A stretch of 64,000 nt of DNA from Hyphomicrobiales bacterium (GTDB taxonomy: Bacteria; Pseudomonadota; Alphaproteobacteria; Rhizobiales; Rhizobiaceae): contig UCOA01000025.1 in the NCBI GenBank assembly GCA_900474095.1, positions 1 to 64,000 of the forward strand, in the 5' to 3' direction. The position numbers were made by a program, and so were the translations under genes. This document shows, in pieces, positions 1-8,053 of the stretch; the stretch's first letter is position 1; each line of letters opens with the position of its first letter. Below the pieces are notes generated by a model. It was given only the letters and a program-made list of their open reading frames with translations, made no database searches and had not been told where the DNA came from.

Positions 1-175
1 AAAAACCCCTCCCCAACCCCTCCCCACAAGGGGGAGGGGCTTACTCTGCCGCAACTGCAATGCTTCAGACATCCACCCAGCTAGGGAGCGCCCGCCCGCA
101 TTTAGCAAATGGGTTGGTGCCACAAGGGTGCTGCGATTTAAGTCCCTTGTGGGGAGGGGTTGGGGAGGGGTCTTT
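1..175. repeat. Long inverted repeat, REP-like intergenic element
   Basis: Two perfect 27-bp inverted arms lie at 6-32 and 144-170, separated by 111 bp. Each arm is made of CCCCTCCCC blocks ending in ACAAGGG, and the outer flanks (AAAAA and TCTTT) extend the symmetry. The element sits just beyond the 3' end of the leftward acyl-CoA dehydrogenase gene. It resembles the GC-rich intergenic palindromes common in rhizobial chromosomes; no coding sequence is evident inside. Whether it acts as a transcription end or is only a repeat cannot be told from one copy. Confidence 0.6.
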
Positions 176-197
176 GTCTCGACGAATATCAACATCC

Positions 198-1358
198 TCA
201 CGCTCCCAGCGGCCGGAGCAGATCGCGGCTGATAATGTGCCGCTGGATTTCCGAGGTGCCGTCCCAGATGCGCTCGACGCGGGCGTCGCGCCAGAAGCGG
301 GCAAGCGGCAGGTCGTCCATCAGTCCCATGCCGCCATAGATCTGGATCGCCTCATCGGTAATGCGGGCAAGCATTTCCGACGCGTAGAGCTTGGCTGACG
401 CGATCTCGCGGTTGGCCGGCAGTTTCTGGTCGAGTCGCCATGCGGCCGCCAGCGTCAGATAGTCGGCGGCGTCGATCTCGGTGATCATGTCGGCGAGCTT
501 GAAGGAGACGCCCTGATTGGCGCCGATCGGTTTGCCGAACTGTTTTCGCTCGGCAGCATAAGGAAGCGCATAATCGAAGACGCGGCGGGCGCGGCCGACG
601 CAGGTAGCGGCAACCGTAATGCGGGTGGCATAAAGCCAGTCATTGGCGATGTCGAAACCCTTGTGGACTTCGCCGAGAATGGCGGAGGAGGGCAGTCGGC
701 AATCGTCGAAGGAGAGGATGCAGTTCTTGTAGCCACGATGTGACACGCTGTCATAGCCGTCGCGGATTTCAAAGCCCGGCATGCCGCGATCGACGAGGAA
801 GCAGGTGATCTTCTTCTTGGGGCCGCGCGGCGTCTCCTCTTCACCTGTGGCGATGAAGACGATGACGAAATCGGCGATGTCGGCATGGCTGATGAAGTGC
901 TTGGTGCCGTTGACGATCCAGTCGTCGCCATCTGGCCGGGCAAAACATTTCATGCCGCGCACGTCGGAACCGGCGTCCGGCTCGGTCATGGCGAGCGCGT
1001 CGAATTTTTCGCCCTTGACCGCCGGGATCAGATATTTTTCGCGCTGGTCTTCATTGCAGGCCATCAGGATGCCGGAGGGGCGGCCGAAGAAGACGGTCAG
1101 TGCCATCGAGCCGCGGCCGAGCTCGCGCTCGACCAGTGTGAAGGTCTGGTGATCGAGCCCCGCGCCGCCAACCTCCTCGGGCATGTTGCAGGCGAAGAAG
1201 CCGAGTTCCTTGCACTTGGCCGCGATCTCCTGGCCGAGTTCGCGCGGCACGACGCCGGTGCGTTCCACCTCGTTCTCGTGCGGATAGATTTCGGTTTCGA
1301 CAAAACCGCGCACGGTGTCGACGATCATCTGCTGTTCTTCGGTCAGTGCGAAATCCAT
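198..1358 (-). CDS. Acyl-CoA dehydrogenase family protein of the carnitine cluster
   Basis: A 386-residue protein of full acyl-CoA dehydrogenase length. It begins MDFALTEEQQMI, typical of the family's N-terminal helical domain, has the flavin-contacting AMTEPDAGSD segment near residue 150, and ends with the IWDGTSEIQRHII segment. In many family members the catalytic base is the Glu of an analogous YEGT motif; here that position is Asp (WDGT), which is odd but tolerated in some subgroups. The ATG at 1358 follows a strong GGAGGG site. It is the last gene of the leftward carnitine operon, so oxidation of an acyl-CoA derived from a trimethylammonium acid is a reasonable inference. The exact substrate is unknown. 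Confidence 0.85.
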   Translation of the reverse strand: MDFALTEEQQMIVDTVRGFVETEIYPHENEVERTGVVPRELGQEIAAKCKELGFFACNMPEEVGGAGLDHQTFTLVERELGRGSMALTVFFGRPSGILMACNEDQREKYLIPAVKGEKFDALAMTEPDAGSDVRGMKCFARPDGDDWIVNGTKHFISHADIADFVIVFIATGEEETPRGPKKKITCFLVDRGMPGFEIRDGYDSVSHRGYKNCILSFDDCRLPSSAILGEVHKGFDIANDWLYATRITVAATCVGRARRVFDYALPYAAERKQFGKPIGANQGVSFKLADMITEIDAADYLTLAAAWRLDQKLPANREIASAKLYASEMLARITDEAIQIYGGMGLMDDLPLARFWRDARVERIWDGTSEIQRHIISRDLLRPLGA

Positions 1359-1416
1359 GCCGAGTTCCCTCCAGTTCTTGTTTGGGGCTTCGGTCTCCTC
1401 AAACCTGCCCCTCTCC

Positions 1417-1498
1417 CTAGCCCTCTCCCCGCAGAGGGGGAGAGGGGACGACGGAGGTTGCCGCTTCTGTCCTTCTCCCCGCCTCGGCGGAGGAAAGG
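1417..1498. repeat. GC-rich palindromes between two carnitine genes
   Basis: Arms CCCTCTCCCC (1421-1430) and GGGGAGAGGG (1437-1446) enclose a 6-nt loop. A second, imperfect palindrome centred on CCGCC-TC-GGCGG follows at about 1471-1498. They lie in the gap between the dehydrogenase-thioesterase gene and the acyl-CoA dehydrogenase gene. They look like rhizobial intergenic repeats and could also attenuate or stabilise the leftward transcript. Confidence 0.5.
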
Positions 1499-1528
1499 TG
1501 CCGGATATGGGGCAACCTTGCCGTCCGT

Positions 1529-3019
1529 TTACCGCTTCTGCCCCACTGATCGGCCAACCCCCTCCGGCCTCGGCAGACTGGCGTGCGCTTCTGCGATCGC
1601 CGTGACCTTGGCAAGCACGGCGGGCAGCGCCGGAACGGCCTTGCTCGCCCTCGAATCCACATGCAGCAGCATCTGCTCGGCGGTGGCGACAGGCTCGTTG
1701 GAAGCCGCGTTGTAGATCGTCGAGAAGATGTGCAGGCGCTTTTCGTCGTGCGAGAGGATCTGGCAGGTCGAGTAAAGCGCGTCGCCGAGCTTGGCCTCAC
1801 CGAGATTGCGGATATGCGTTTCGACCGTGTAGTAGCTGTGGCCGTTCTTCACATAGTCCATATCGACGCCGATCAGACGGAGCAGGCCGTCCGACGTATC
1901 GCCGAAGACCTGCAGGTAGCGGTGTTCGGTCATGTGGCCGTTGTAATCGACCCAGGCGGCGTTGACCTTCGTGTCGAGAATGCGGATCGGTTGCGCTCCA
2001 CCGAGATCGGCCTGCGGCTTTTCGGCGTCGGCCCAGAGGCGCTGTTCGAACTCGGCAAGCAGCTTGCCGGCACCCCAACCCTTGCCGCCGTCGCCGCTTT
2101 TCAGCGCATGCATGATGCCGACGAGGTTTTCGTCTCGGATGCGCTCCAGTTCGCGGATCGAGCGGCCGGCCGCCTGTGCGTCCGACTGGGCGCCGATCTT
2201 CTCGACCAATGCATCGTCGAGATCGACGACGTCGGTGAATTTCGTCCACGGCCATTTCAGGCAGGGGCCGAACTGGGCGAGAAAGTGGCGCATGCCGGCT
2301 TCGCCGCCGGCGATACGGTAGGTCTCGAACAGGCCCATCTGCGCCCAGCGCATGCCGAAGGAATAGCGCATGACATTGTCGAGCGTCTCGGTGTCGCAGA
2401 TGTCGTCCCGGATCAGCCAGAGGGCTTCGCGCCACAGCGCTTCAAGCAGACGGTCGCCGACGAAGGCTTCGATCTCCTTGGCGATGACGACGCCCTTCAT
2501 GCCGATCTGTTCGACGGCAACGCCGGCACGGGCAATGGTTTCCTTCGAGGTCCTCTTGCCGCCGACGAGTTCGACCAGCGGCAGGAGATAGACCGGGTTA
2601 TAGGGATGCGCCACGAACATGCGCTCAGGGTTCTTCATCTCGACCTGCAGGTCGGACGGCATGAGACCCGATGTGGAGGAGCCGATCAGCGCGTCAGGGG
2701 AGGCGGCTGCGTCGATCTGGGTGAGAACACCGCGCTTCAGCTCCAGCCGTTCGGGTACGCTTTCCTGAATCCATTCAGCGCCTTGCACTGCTTCTTCAAT
2801 ACTGTTGCAGAAGGTGAGCGTGCCTTTCTTTGGAAGCGGTGCCATGGTGAGCATGGCATAGGCCTTTTCGGCATTGGCCATGACTTCGCCGATGATACGT
2901 TTTGCTTCCGGATGCGGATCGAACATATTGACGTCGACGCCGGCCAGGACGAAGCGCGCCGCCCAGGCCCCGCCGATAACGCCGCCGCCGATGCAGGCTG
3001 CCTTGGTGATTTTGGTCAT
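1529..3019 (-). CDS. Carnitine 3-dehydrogenase / betainyl-CoA thioesterase fusion
   Basis: A 496-residue two-domain protein. Residues 1 to about 320 form a 3-hydroxyacyl-CoA-dehydrogenase-like NAD domain, with a GGGVIGGAWA dinucleotide loop at the N-terminus and a FVAHPYNPVYLLPLVE active-site segment near residue 135. Residues about 345-470 form a hot-dog thioesterase domain (WVDYNGHMTEHRYLQVF). This fusion is known from rhizobial L-carnitine catabolism: the first half oxidises L-carnitine to 3-dehydrocarnitine, and the second hydrolyses betainyl-CoA to glycine betaine. The intermediate step is catalysed by the next gene upstream. The ATG at 3019 has a GGAA site. The last dozen residues run into repeat-like sequence and may be poorly conserved. 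Confidence 0.9.
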   Translation of the reverse strand: MTKITKAACIGGGVIGGAWAARFVLAGVDVNMFDPHPEAKRIIGEVMANAEKAYAMLTMAPLPKKGTLTFCNSIEEAVQGAEWIQESVPERLELKRGVLTQIDAAASPDALIGSSTSGLMPSDLQVEMKNPERMFVAHPYNPVYLLPLVELVGGKRTSKETIARAGVAVEQIGMKGVVIAKEIEAFVGDRLLEALWREALWLIRDDICDTETLDNVMRYSFGMRWAQMGLFETYRIAGGEAGMRHFLAQFGPCLKWPWTKFTDVVDLDDALVEKIGAQSDAQAAGRSIRELERIRDENLVGIMHALKSGDGGKGWGAGKLLAEFEQRLWADAEKPQADLGGAQPIRILDTKVNAAWVDYNGHMTEHRYLQVFGDTSDGLLRLIGVDMDYVKNGHSYYTVETHIRNLGEAKLGDALYSTCQILSHDEKRLHIFSTIYNAASNEPVATAEQMLLHVDSRASKAVPALPAVLAKVTAIAEAHASLPRPEGVGRSVGQKR

Positions 3020-3058
3020 GAGTTCCGCGTTCCCTCTAGAATTCTGTATTCGGGGTTT

Positions 3059-3103
3059 CCCTCATCCGGCCCGTTGCGCCAGGCCCGAAGGGCCGGATGA
3101 GGG
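3059..3103. repeat. 14-bp perfect palindrome between carnitine genes
   Basis: Arms CCCTCATCCGGCCC (3059-3072) and GGGCCGGATGAGGG (3090-3103) flank a 17-nt loop. It lies in the gap between the 3-dehydrocarnitine cleavage gene and the dehydrogenase-thioesterase gene. The RNA would form a very stable hairpin but no U-tract follows on the leftward transcript, so simple termination is unlikely. It is best read as a REP-like intergenic element that may also affect message stability. Confidence 0.55.
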
Positions 3104-3124
3104 GTCTTCGCCTCATACCCGCAT

Positions 3125-4027
3125 TCAGCGCTTCACCAGCTTCAGCTTTTCGCGCACTTCCGCCGGGCCGATGACCCGCGCGCCCATGCCCTCGATGACC
3201 GTCACGGCCTTTTCGACGAGTTGGGCGTTGGTGGCGAGCTGGCCCTTGCCGACATAGAGGTTGTCTTCAAGCCCGACGCGGACGTTGCCGCCGGCCAACA
3301 CGGCTGCTGCCGGATAGGCGAGCGCATTGCGGCCGATCGAGAAGGCTGAGAAGGTCCAGTTGTTCGGCACGTTGTTGACCATTGCCATGAAGGTGTTGAG
3401 GTCGTCGGGCGCGCCCCACGGAATGCCCATGCAGAGCTGGATGAGAACCGGATCCTCGATCAGGCCTTCCTCGACGAGCTGCTTGGCAAACCACAGGTGG
3501 CCGGTGTCGAAGGCTTCGATTTCCGGGCGGACGCCGAGTGCCGTCATCTGGCGAGCCATTTCGCGCAGCATCGACGGCGTGTTGGTCATGACGTAATCGC
3601 CGAGCGAGAAGTTCATCGTGCCGCAGTCGAGCGTGCAGATTTCCGGCCGGCATTCGGCGACGTGGGCGACGCGTTCGGTGGCGCCGGCCATGTCGGTGCC
3701 CTGCGGATTGAGCGGCAGCGGGCTCTCGACATTACCGAAGATCAGATCGCCGCCCATGCCGGCGGTGAGGTTCAGCACGACGTCGACATCGGCGGAGCGG
3801 ATACGGTCGGTCACTTCCTTGTAGAGGTCGAGGCGGCGGGCGGCGGCTCCAGTTTCCGGATCGCGCACATGGCAATGGGCAACGGCTGCACCCGCCTTGG
3901 CCGCCTCGATCGCCGCATCGGCGATCTGCTTAGGCGTGATCGGCACATGGGATGATTTGGAAACGGTGTCGCCGGACCCGGTCACGGCACAGGTGATGAA
4001 AACGTCGCGGTTCATGCTCAGCGGCAT
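3125..4027 (-). CDS. 3-keto acid cleavage enzyme (BKACE, DUF849), 3-dehydrocarnitine type
   Basis: A 300-residue protein of the beta-keto acid cleavage enzyme family. The zinc-binding HxH appears as VAHCHVRDPETG near residue 50. Family members condense a beta-keto acid with acetyl-CoA to give acetoacetate and a new CoA ester. With 3-dehydrocarnitine this yields betainyl-CoA, which the thioesterase half of the neighbouring fusion would hydrolyse. An in-frame extension to 4066 exists, but the ATG at 4027 is preceded by GGGGAGG at good spacing and the protein then starts as expected (MPLSMNRDVFITCAV). It is the first gene of the leftward operon. Confidence 0.88.
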   Translation of the reverse strand: MPLSMNRDVFITCAVTGSGDTVSKSSHVPITPKQIADAAIEAAKAGAAVAHCHVRDPETGAAARRLDLYKEVTDRIRSADVDVVLNLTAGMGGDLIFGNVESPLPLNPQGTDMAGATERVAHVAECRPEICTLDCGTMNFSLGDYVMTNTPSMLREMARQMTALGVRPEIEAFDTGHLWFAKQLVEEGLIEDPVLIQLCMGIPWGAPDDLNTFMAMVNNVPNNWTFSAFSIGRNALAYPAAAVLAGGNVRVGLEDNLYVGKGQLATNAQLVEKAVTVIEGMGARVIGPAEVREKLKLVKR

Positions 4028-4138
4028 AACAGCCTCCCCTTGTTCTTGTCGTGCATTACGAGCCAAGAACGAGTGCTCTGCTTTTCCTTTTCGGACGTAT
4101 GTTATACATTCTCAGAACACAAAGCCGGAGATGGACGA
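4028..4138. promoter_or_regulatory. Divergent promoter region with inverted repeat, carnitine operon/regulator
   Basis: This 111-bp gap separates the leftward carnitine operon from the rightward GlxA-type regulator. A perfect inverted repeat GTTCTTG (4042-4048) / CAAGAAC (4064-4070) with a 15-bp spacer lies in it, close to the operon's ribosome-binding site. A TATACA hexamer near 4102 could be a -10 element for the regulator gene. Binding by the neighbouring regulator is inferred from position only. Confidence 0.45.
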
Positions 4139-5110
4139 ATGCTTGCCCCACGGGACGAAACTCAGCATATCGATCTACTCGTGTTGCCGGAGACCAATCT
4201 GATCCTCGTCGCATCGGTGATCGAACCCTTGCGCGCCGCAAACCGCATTGCCGGAAAGGCGCTCTACGACTGGGACATCTTCAGTCCGGACGGCAACGCG
4301 ATCGAAACCAAGAGCGGCATTCCGATCCCGGTCGCCGGGCCTTTTCGGCCACAGAAGGAAACTGCACCGCTTTTTGTTCTGTCGAGTTACAACTGGCAGG
4401 CCTATACCACCTCGCATCTGCGCATGCAGCTTTCCCAGACGGCGCGCTATCGCGAGGTAATTGCCGGCATCGAGTCAGGCTCGTGGATGCTGGCCGAGAC
4501 CAGCCTGCTCGATAATTATTCCGCGACGACCCACTGGGAGGATTTCGAGGATTTCACTGGCGCCTATCCGCAGATCACCATGGTGCACGAGCGGTTCGTC
4601 ATCGACGGCAAGCGCATCACCACCGGCGGATCGCTGCCGACGCTCGACCTGATGCTGGAATTGATCCGCCGCCAGCACAGCTATTCGCTGGCGCTCGAAG
4701 TCTCCCGCCTGTTCATCTATGAGCAGGAGCGCACGCGCGGCGACCTCCTGCAGGTGCCCGCGATCGGTAACATGCGTATTCTCGACGCGCGCGTTGGCGC
4801 GGCCGTCAAGCTGATGGAGGAGACGGTCGATGCGCCGCTGACCCTGACGCGTCTCGCCAAGCGGGCTGGCGTCAGCGCTCGTCATCTGCAGGACCTGTTC
4901 CAGGAGACGATGGGTGTCGCGCCGCATGCGCACTATTTGGCGCTGAGGCTGAACGCGGCGCGGCGCAAGGTCATCGAGACGCGGGCCGATTTCGCCGATA
5001 TCGCTGCCGCCACCGGCTTCAACTCATCCTCTGCCTTTTCACGCAGCTACCGCGCCCATTATCGGGAAAGCCCGAGCGAGACGCGCAGGCGACTGAAGCT
5101 CAAGAACTGA
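4139..5110 (+). CDS. GlxA/CdhR-type AraC-family regulator of carnitine catabolism
   Basis: A 323-residue regulator with an N-terminal DJ-1/PfpI-like (class I glutamine amidotransferase-like) domain, residues about 10-180, and a C-terminal AraC HTH domain, residues about 220-320 (LTRLAKRAGVSARHLQDLF, then AATGFNSSSAFSRSYRAHY). This architecture matches regulators of carnitine and betaine catabolism such as CdhR and GbdR. The ATG at 4139 is preceded by GGAG eight bases upstream; longer in-frame starts lack such a site and would overlap the divergent gene's leader. Its divergent position suggests that it activates the carnitine operon when carnitine or a metabolite is present. Confidence 0.82.
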   Translation: MLAPRDETQHIDLLVLPETNLILVASVIEPLRAANRIAGKALYDWDIFSPDGNAIETKSGIPIPVAGPFRPQKETAPLFVLSSYNWQAYTTSHLRMQLSQTARYREVIAGIESGSWMLAETSLLDNYSATTHWEDFEDFTGAYPQITMVHERFVIDGKRITTGGSLPTLDLMLELIRRQHSYSLALEVSRLFIYEQERTRGDLLQVPAIGNMRILDARVGAAVKLMEETVDAPLTLTRLAKRAGVSARHLQDLFQETMGVAPHAHYLALRLNAARRKVIETRADFADIAAATGFNSSSAFSRSYRAHYRESPSETRRRLKLKN

Positions 5111-5125
5111 ATCTGTTCATGCGTC

Positions 5126-5158
5126 GATTCAAGTTGCGAAAGATTTGCGAGTTGAATC
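5126..5158. terminator. Weak inverted repeat between convergent genes
   Basis: GATTCAA (5126-5132) and TTGAATC (5152-5158) flank 19 nt between the ends of the convergent GlxA-type and LysR-type regulator genes; the second arm overlaps the stop region of the LysR-type gene. No long T-run follows on either strand. It may be a weak bidirectional transcript end. Confidence 0.25.
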
Positions 5159-6359
5159 AGCGCTTTGGCGAGTGGCTTGAAGGTTCTGAATCAGAGGGTG
5201 GCGCCGACATCATCGTCAGCATGGCCTCGCCGGCCTGCCGCGACAGGGCGTTTTTCTGCCAGGCGAGCGAAAGGCTTTGCATATAGCCCGGCCCCAGCCT
5301 GCGCATCGCCGGGGCATTTCTGACACGCGCGGCGGAGCTTTCGGGAAGCATCGAAAGATAGCCGTGGTTCATCACCAGGTTGAGGATGACGGGGATGGAA
5401 TCGACCTCGATAACCGTCAGGCGGTTTCGTTCCTGCTCGCCTAAAATTTTGCCAATGAAATGCTCTGCCTGTTGGCGAAGACCGCTCTTCAGGCTGGGAA
5501 CGGCGATCGGGTTGGCTTGAAGCAGCCCACCGATATCCTCGCCGTGCGTGGTAAACAGCGAGGGATGTCCGGCCAACGCCAATGGTGTGCGGGAAATGAG
5601 CCGCCCCTCGAATTCTGCCGGGAATGTTTCGAGATCGAGCAGCACGACGTCGAACCGGCGGCTCTTCAGCCCGGCGATCAACTCATCCGCGGTGGTGCTG
5701 GAGATAAAAAGCGGCTGGCGCGGGCGGGCCCGGTGCCATTCGGCGGTCAGCGCCGCGAGCATGCGGGCGATTTCGCTTTCCGGGCCGAGTGGCATGACCG
5801 AGCCGAAACGCCATGTGGCGGCCGTTCGTCGGAACCGGTCGCCGGACGCACGCGAAAGTCGCCGCCAGATATCAAACAGGCTCTCGGCGATCGGGATCGC
5901 CGCCAGGCCCTCTGGCGTACAAGCGATGCCGGACGGGGAGCGGATCAGCAGATCATAGCCAAGATCCCGTTCGAGCTCGGCCATTTGTCGGGTCAACTGC
6001 GGCTGACCGGCGCCCGCTATCTTTGCAGCGCCACGAATGCTGCCGCTGCGCGCGACGGTGACGAAACGGTCAAGGGCCGCGAGACTGATCGAGGGCACGC
6101 CGACCGATGGTGCGCCGGGCGACAGAAGCGCTTGTACGGCGCGGTTCGCCGCCGCCAGATCGGCCTGCCGGCTTTGTGCCTCCAGCGTCGGCACGAGAAT
6201 GCCGCCCTCGCGCCTGACGAGCGGTACTGCGATTGCGGCTTCGAAACGCTTGAGCGCTGCGCTGACGGTTGCCACCGGTCGGCCTGCGGCCTTTGCGGCC
6301 CGACGAATTCCTCGCTCTTCTAGAATGGCATGAACAAGGGCGAGCGTGGCGGTATCCAT
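5157..6359 (-). CDS. LysR-type regulator with two HTH domains (ergothioneine cluster)
   Basis: About 400 residues, against roughly 300 for a normal LysR protein. A first LysR-like HTH segment is visible at about residues 5-60 (ILEERGIRRAAKAAGRPVAT, then SAALKRFEAAIAVPLVRREG), and a second, canonical one at about 90-150 (LAALDRFVTVARSGSIRGAA, then GQPQLTRQMAELERDLGYDL). A LysR substrate-binding domain follows to the C-terminus. Two tandem HTH units in one LysR chain are unusual. The ATG at 6359 has an AAGGA upstream; an ATG at 6371 is possible but lacks spacing. It is divergent from the ergothioneine-type operon and is therefore its likely regulator. Confidence 0.8.
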   Translation of the reverse strand: MDTATLALVHAILEERGIRRAAKAAGRPVATVSAALKRFEAAIAVPLVRREGGILVPTLEAQSRQADLAAANRAVQALLSPGAPSVGVPSISLAALDRFVTVARSGSIRGAAKIAGAGQPQLTRQMAELERDLGYDLLIRSPSGIACTPEGLAAIPIAESLFDIWRRLSRASGDRFRRTAATWRFGSVMPLGPESEIARMLAALTAEWHRARPRQPLFISSTTADELIAGLKSRRFDVVLLDLETFPAEFEGRLISRTPLALAGHPSLFTTHGEDIGGLLQANPIAVPSLKSGLRQQAEHFIGKILGEQERNRLTVIEVDSIPVILNLVMNHGYLSMLPESSAARVRNAPAMRRLGPGYMQSLSLAWQKNALSRQAGEAMLTMMSAPPSDSEPSSHSPKR

Positions 6360-6499
6360 GATCTGTTTCATCCTTGCGAAGGCAGAGGCGGGACAAAGGC
6401 AGGGTGATCCGAAATGGATATCTCATGTTCCGTTTTTGGGATATATCACAATCGGGAAGATTGGGCATAGCATGTGCGGCATCAAACGTGAGTCAAAGC
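6360..6499. promoter_or_regulatory. Divergent promoter region with LysR-type inverted repeat
   Basis: The gap between the double-HTH regulator and the lyase gene holds an imperfect inverted repeat, ATATCTCA (6418-6425) and TGGGATAT (6437-6444), matching in seven of eight positions with an 11-bp spacer. LysR proteins usually bind such interrupted dyads, so this is the best operator candidate for the regulator and the operon. Confidence 0.4.
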
Positions 6500-8038
6500 A
6501 TGCACGCATCGGTGAAAACCATTACGCTGACTGGCAATCCGCTCGACTTCTCCGCGCTGGAGAAGATCGGTTCCGGCCTCCATATGCCGATGGTGGCCGA
6601 GCAGTCTTTCGCGCGGGTCAAATCCGCACATACGGTCATCGCCGACCGCCTCGCCATGGGATTGCCGGTCTACGGCGCCAACACCGGCGTCGGCTCGATG
6701 AAGGACCGCCTGTGGACGGTCGATGATCTCACGGAGTTCAACGCTGCGCTCGTCAAGGCCCACCATTTCGGCACCGGCGAATTGTTTTCCCAGGCGATCG
6801 TCCGCAAGGCCATCGCCATTCGCATCAATACCGCGCTTGGCGGCCATACCGGCTGCAGCGTCGATCTCGTCAAGGCGTTTCTCGGCCTTCTGGAACGCGG
6901 CGTCGTGCCTGCCGTCCATCGTCATGGTTCGATCGGCTGCGCCGATATCGGTCTGATGGGGCAGGTGGCTTCCGTTTTGATCGGCACGGGTGAGGCATTT
7001 TTCCGTGGTGAGTTGCTGCCCGCCGCCGAAGCCCTGCGCCGCGCCGAGCTTAAGCCCTTCGTCATGCAGCCGCGCGATGCGCTGGCAGCGCTCAGCGTCA
7101 ACGCGACGGCTTTCGCCGCGGCGACCGATGTACTGCGCCAAGCAGCTTCCGCCGTTCGTGTCTCGATGGCGACCGGCCTGATGTCGTCACTCTCCTTGGG
7201 CGCTTCCGCCGATCCGTGGCGGGTTGCCGCGACGCTTGCGACGCGCGGCGAAGCGCTGGTCGGCTCCTGGCTCTACGGCCAGTCCAACGTAGTCGACTGG
7301 CCGCTGCCGACGGCGATCCATGATCCCTTGAGCCTGCGCATGACTGCGCAGGTGTTCGGGGCTGCCGTGGATACGCTTCTCGTCGCCGCCGAACGGTTGG
7401 TCGATGCAACCTATCTGTCCGACGACAATCCGGTGGTGCTCGGCGGCCAGGTGCACGCGTCGGGCGCCTCGCTGCCGCTGACGACCACGCTCTATATCGA
7501 GACGGCGCAGATCGCCTTCTCCCATGTGGCGCGCAACATGCTGAACCGCTGCATCCTGCTCTCGAACGGCGTGCGGCGGAACCTGCCGATCAATCTCGTC
7601 GCTCCCGGTGAGGTGGCGAGCGGACTTGGGCCGCTGATGAAACTGGTCGTCGAACTCTATATGCGCGTCCAGTCGATGGCGGTGCCGCTGTCGGCACAGT
7701 CGATCGTCGTCGCCGGAGGTCTCGAGGAGGAAGCGACCTTCCTGCCGCTCATCGTCGAGCGCATGGAGATGCAGGTGCGCGATCTGCGTCAGATGGCGGC
7801 GATCGAGGCGCTGCTGTCGGCACAGGCGATCGATCTGCTCGGTGACAAGCCTCAGGGCGTGACGCAGATAGCCTATGATTGCGTCCGGGCACTGAGCCCG
7901 GTCTACCTGAAGGATCGGCCGCTCTCAAAGGAGATCGAGGCTCTTCACGAAGTATTTGCATCCGAGGATTTGCTGTTCGCCCTGGTCGCTGCGGCTCCGA
8001 TGCCTGAATTCGACGATTTCTTCGCGCTCGGCCAATAA
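6500..8038 (+). CDS. Ergothionase-like lyase (HAL fold, MIO triad absent)
   Basis: A 512-residue protein of the histidine/phenylalanine ammonia-lyase superfamily. The active-site loop LPVYGANTGVGSM (Tyr58) corresponds to YGVNTGFG of HutH. Where HutH has GSVG-ASG, which cyclises into the MIO electrophile, this protein has GSIG-CAD (Cys147-Ala148-Asp149), so MIO cannot form. Ergothionases are MIO-less members of this fold that eliminate trimethylamine from ergothioneine to give thiourocanate. The four following catabolic genes fit the remaining steps exactly, which makes that assignment much stronger than an ammonia-lyase call. The ATG at 6500 has only a weak site; a GTG at 6488 is an alternative. 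First gene of the operon. Confidence 0.78.
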   Translation: MHASVKTITLTGNPLDFSALEKIGSGLHMPMVAEQSFARVKSAHTVIADRLAMGLPVYGANTGVGSMKDRLWTVDDLTEFNAALVKAHHFGTGELFSQAIVRKAIAIRINTALGGHTGCSVDLVKAFLGLLERGVVPAVHRHGSIGCADIGLMGQVASVLIGTGEAFFRGELLPAAEALRRAELKPFVMQPRDALAALSVNATAFAAATDVLRQAASAVRVSMATGLMSSLSLGASADPWRVAATLATRGEALVGSWLYGQSNVVDWPLPTAIHDPLSLRMTAQVFGAAVDTLLVAAERLVDATYLSDDNPVVLGGQVHASGASLPLTTTLYIETAQIAFSHVARNMLNRCILLSNGVRRNLPINLVAPGEVASGLGPLMKLVVELYMRVQSMAVPLSAQSIVVAGGLEEEATFLPLIVERMEMQVRDLRQMAAIEALLSAQAIDLLGDKPQGVTQIAYDCVRALSPVYLKDRPLSKEIEALHEVFASEDLLFALVAAAPMPEFDDFFALGQ

Positions 8039-8053
8039 CGAAGGGAAGCGCCG

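Noticed and set aside
1583-3100. Long plus-strand open frame (about 505 codons) opposite the carnitine dehydrogenase-thioesterase gene
   Set aside because: It mirrors the codon structure of the real gene in GC-rich DNA, shows no protein family features and has no credible start signal.
6500-8038. Histidine ammonia-lyase (HutH) assignment
   Set aside because: The MIO-forming Ala-Ser-Gly is missing and no hut operon surrounds it; ergothionase fits motif and context better.
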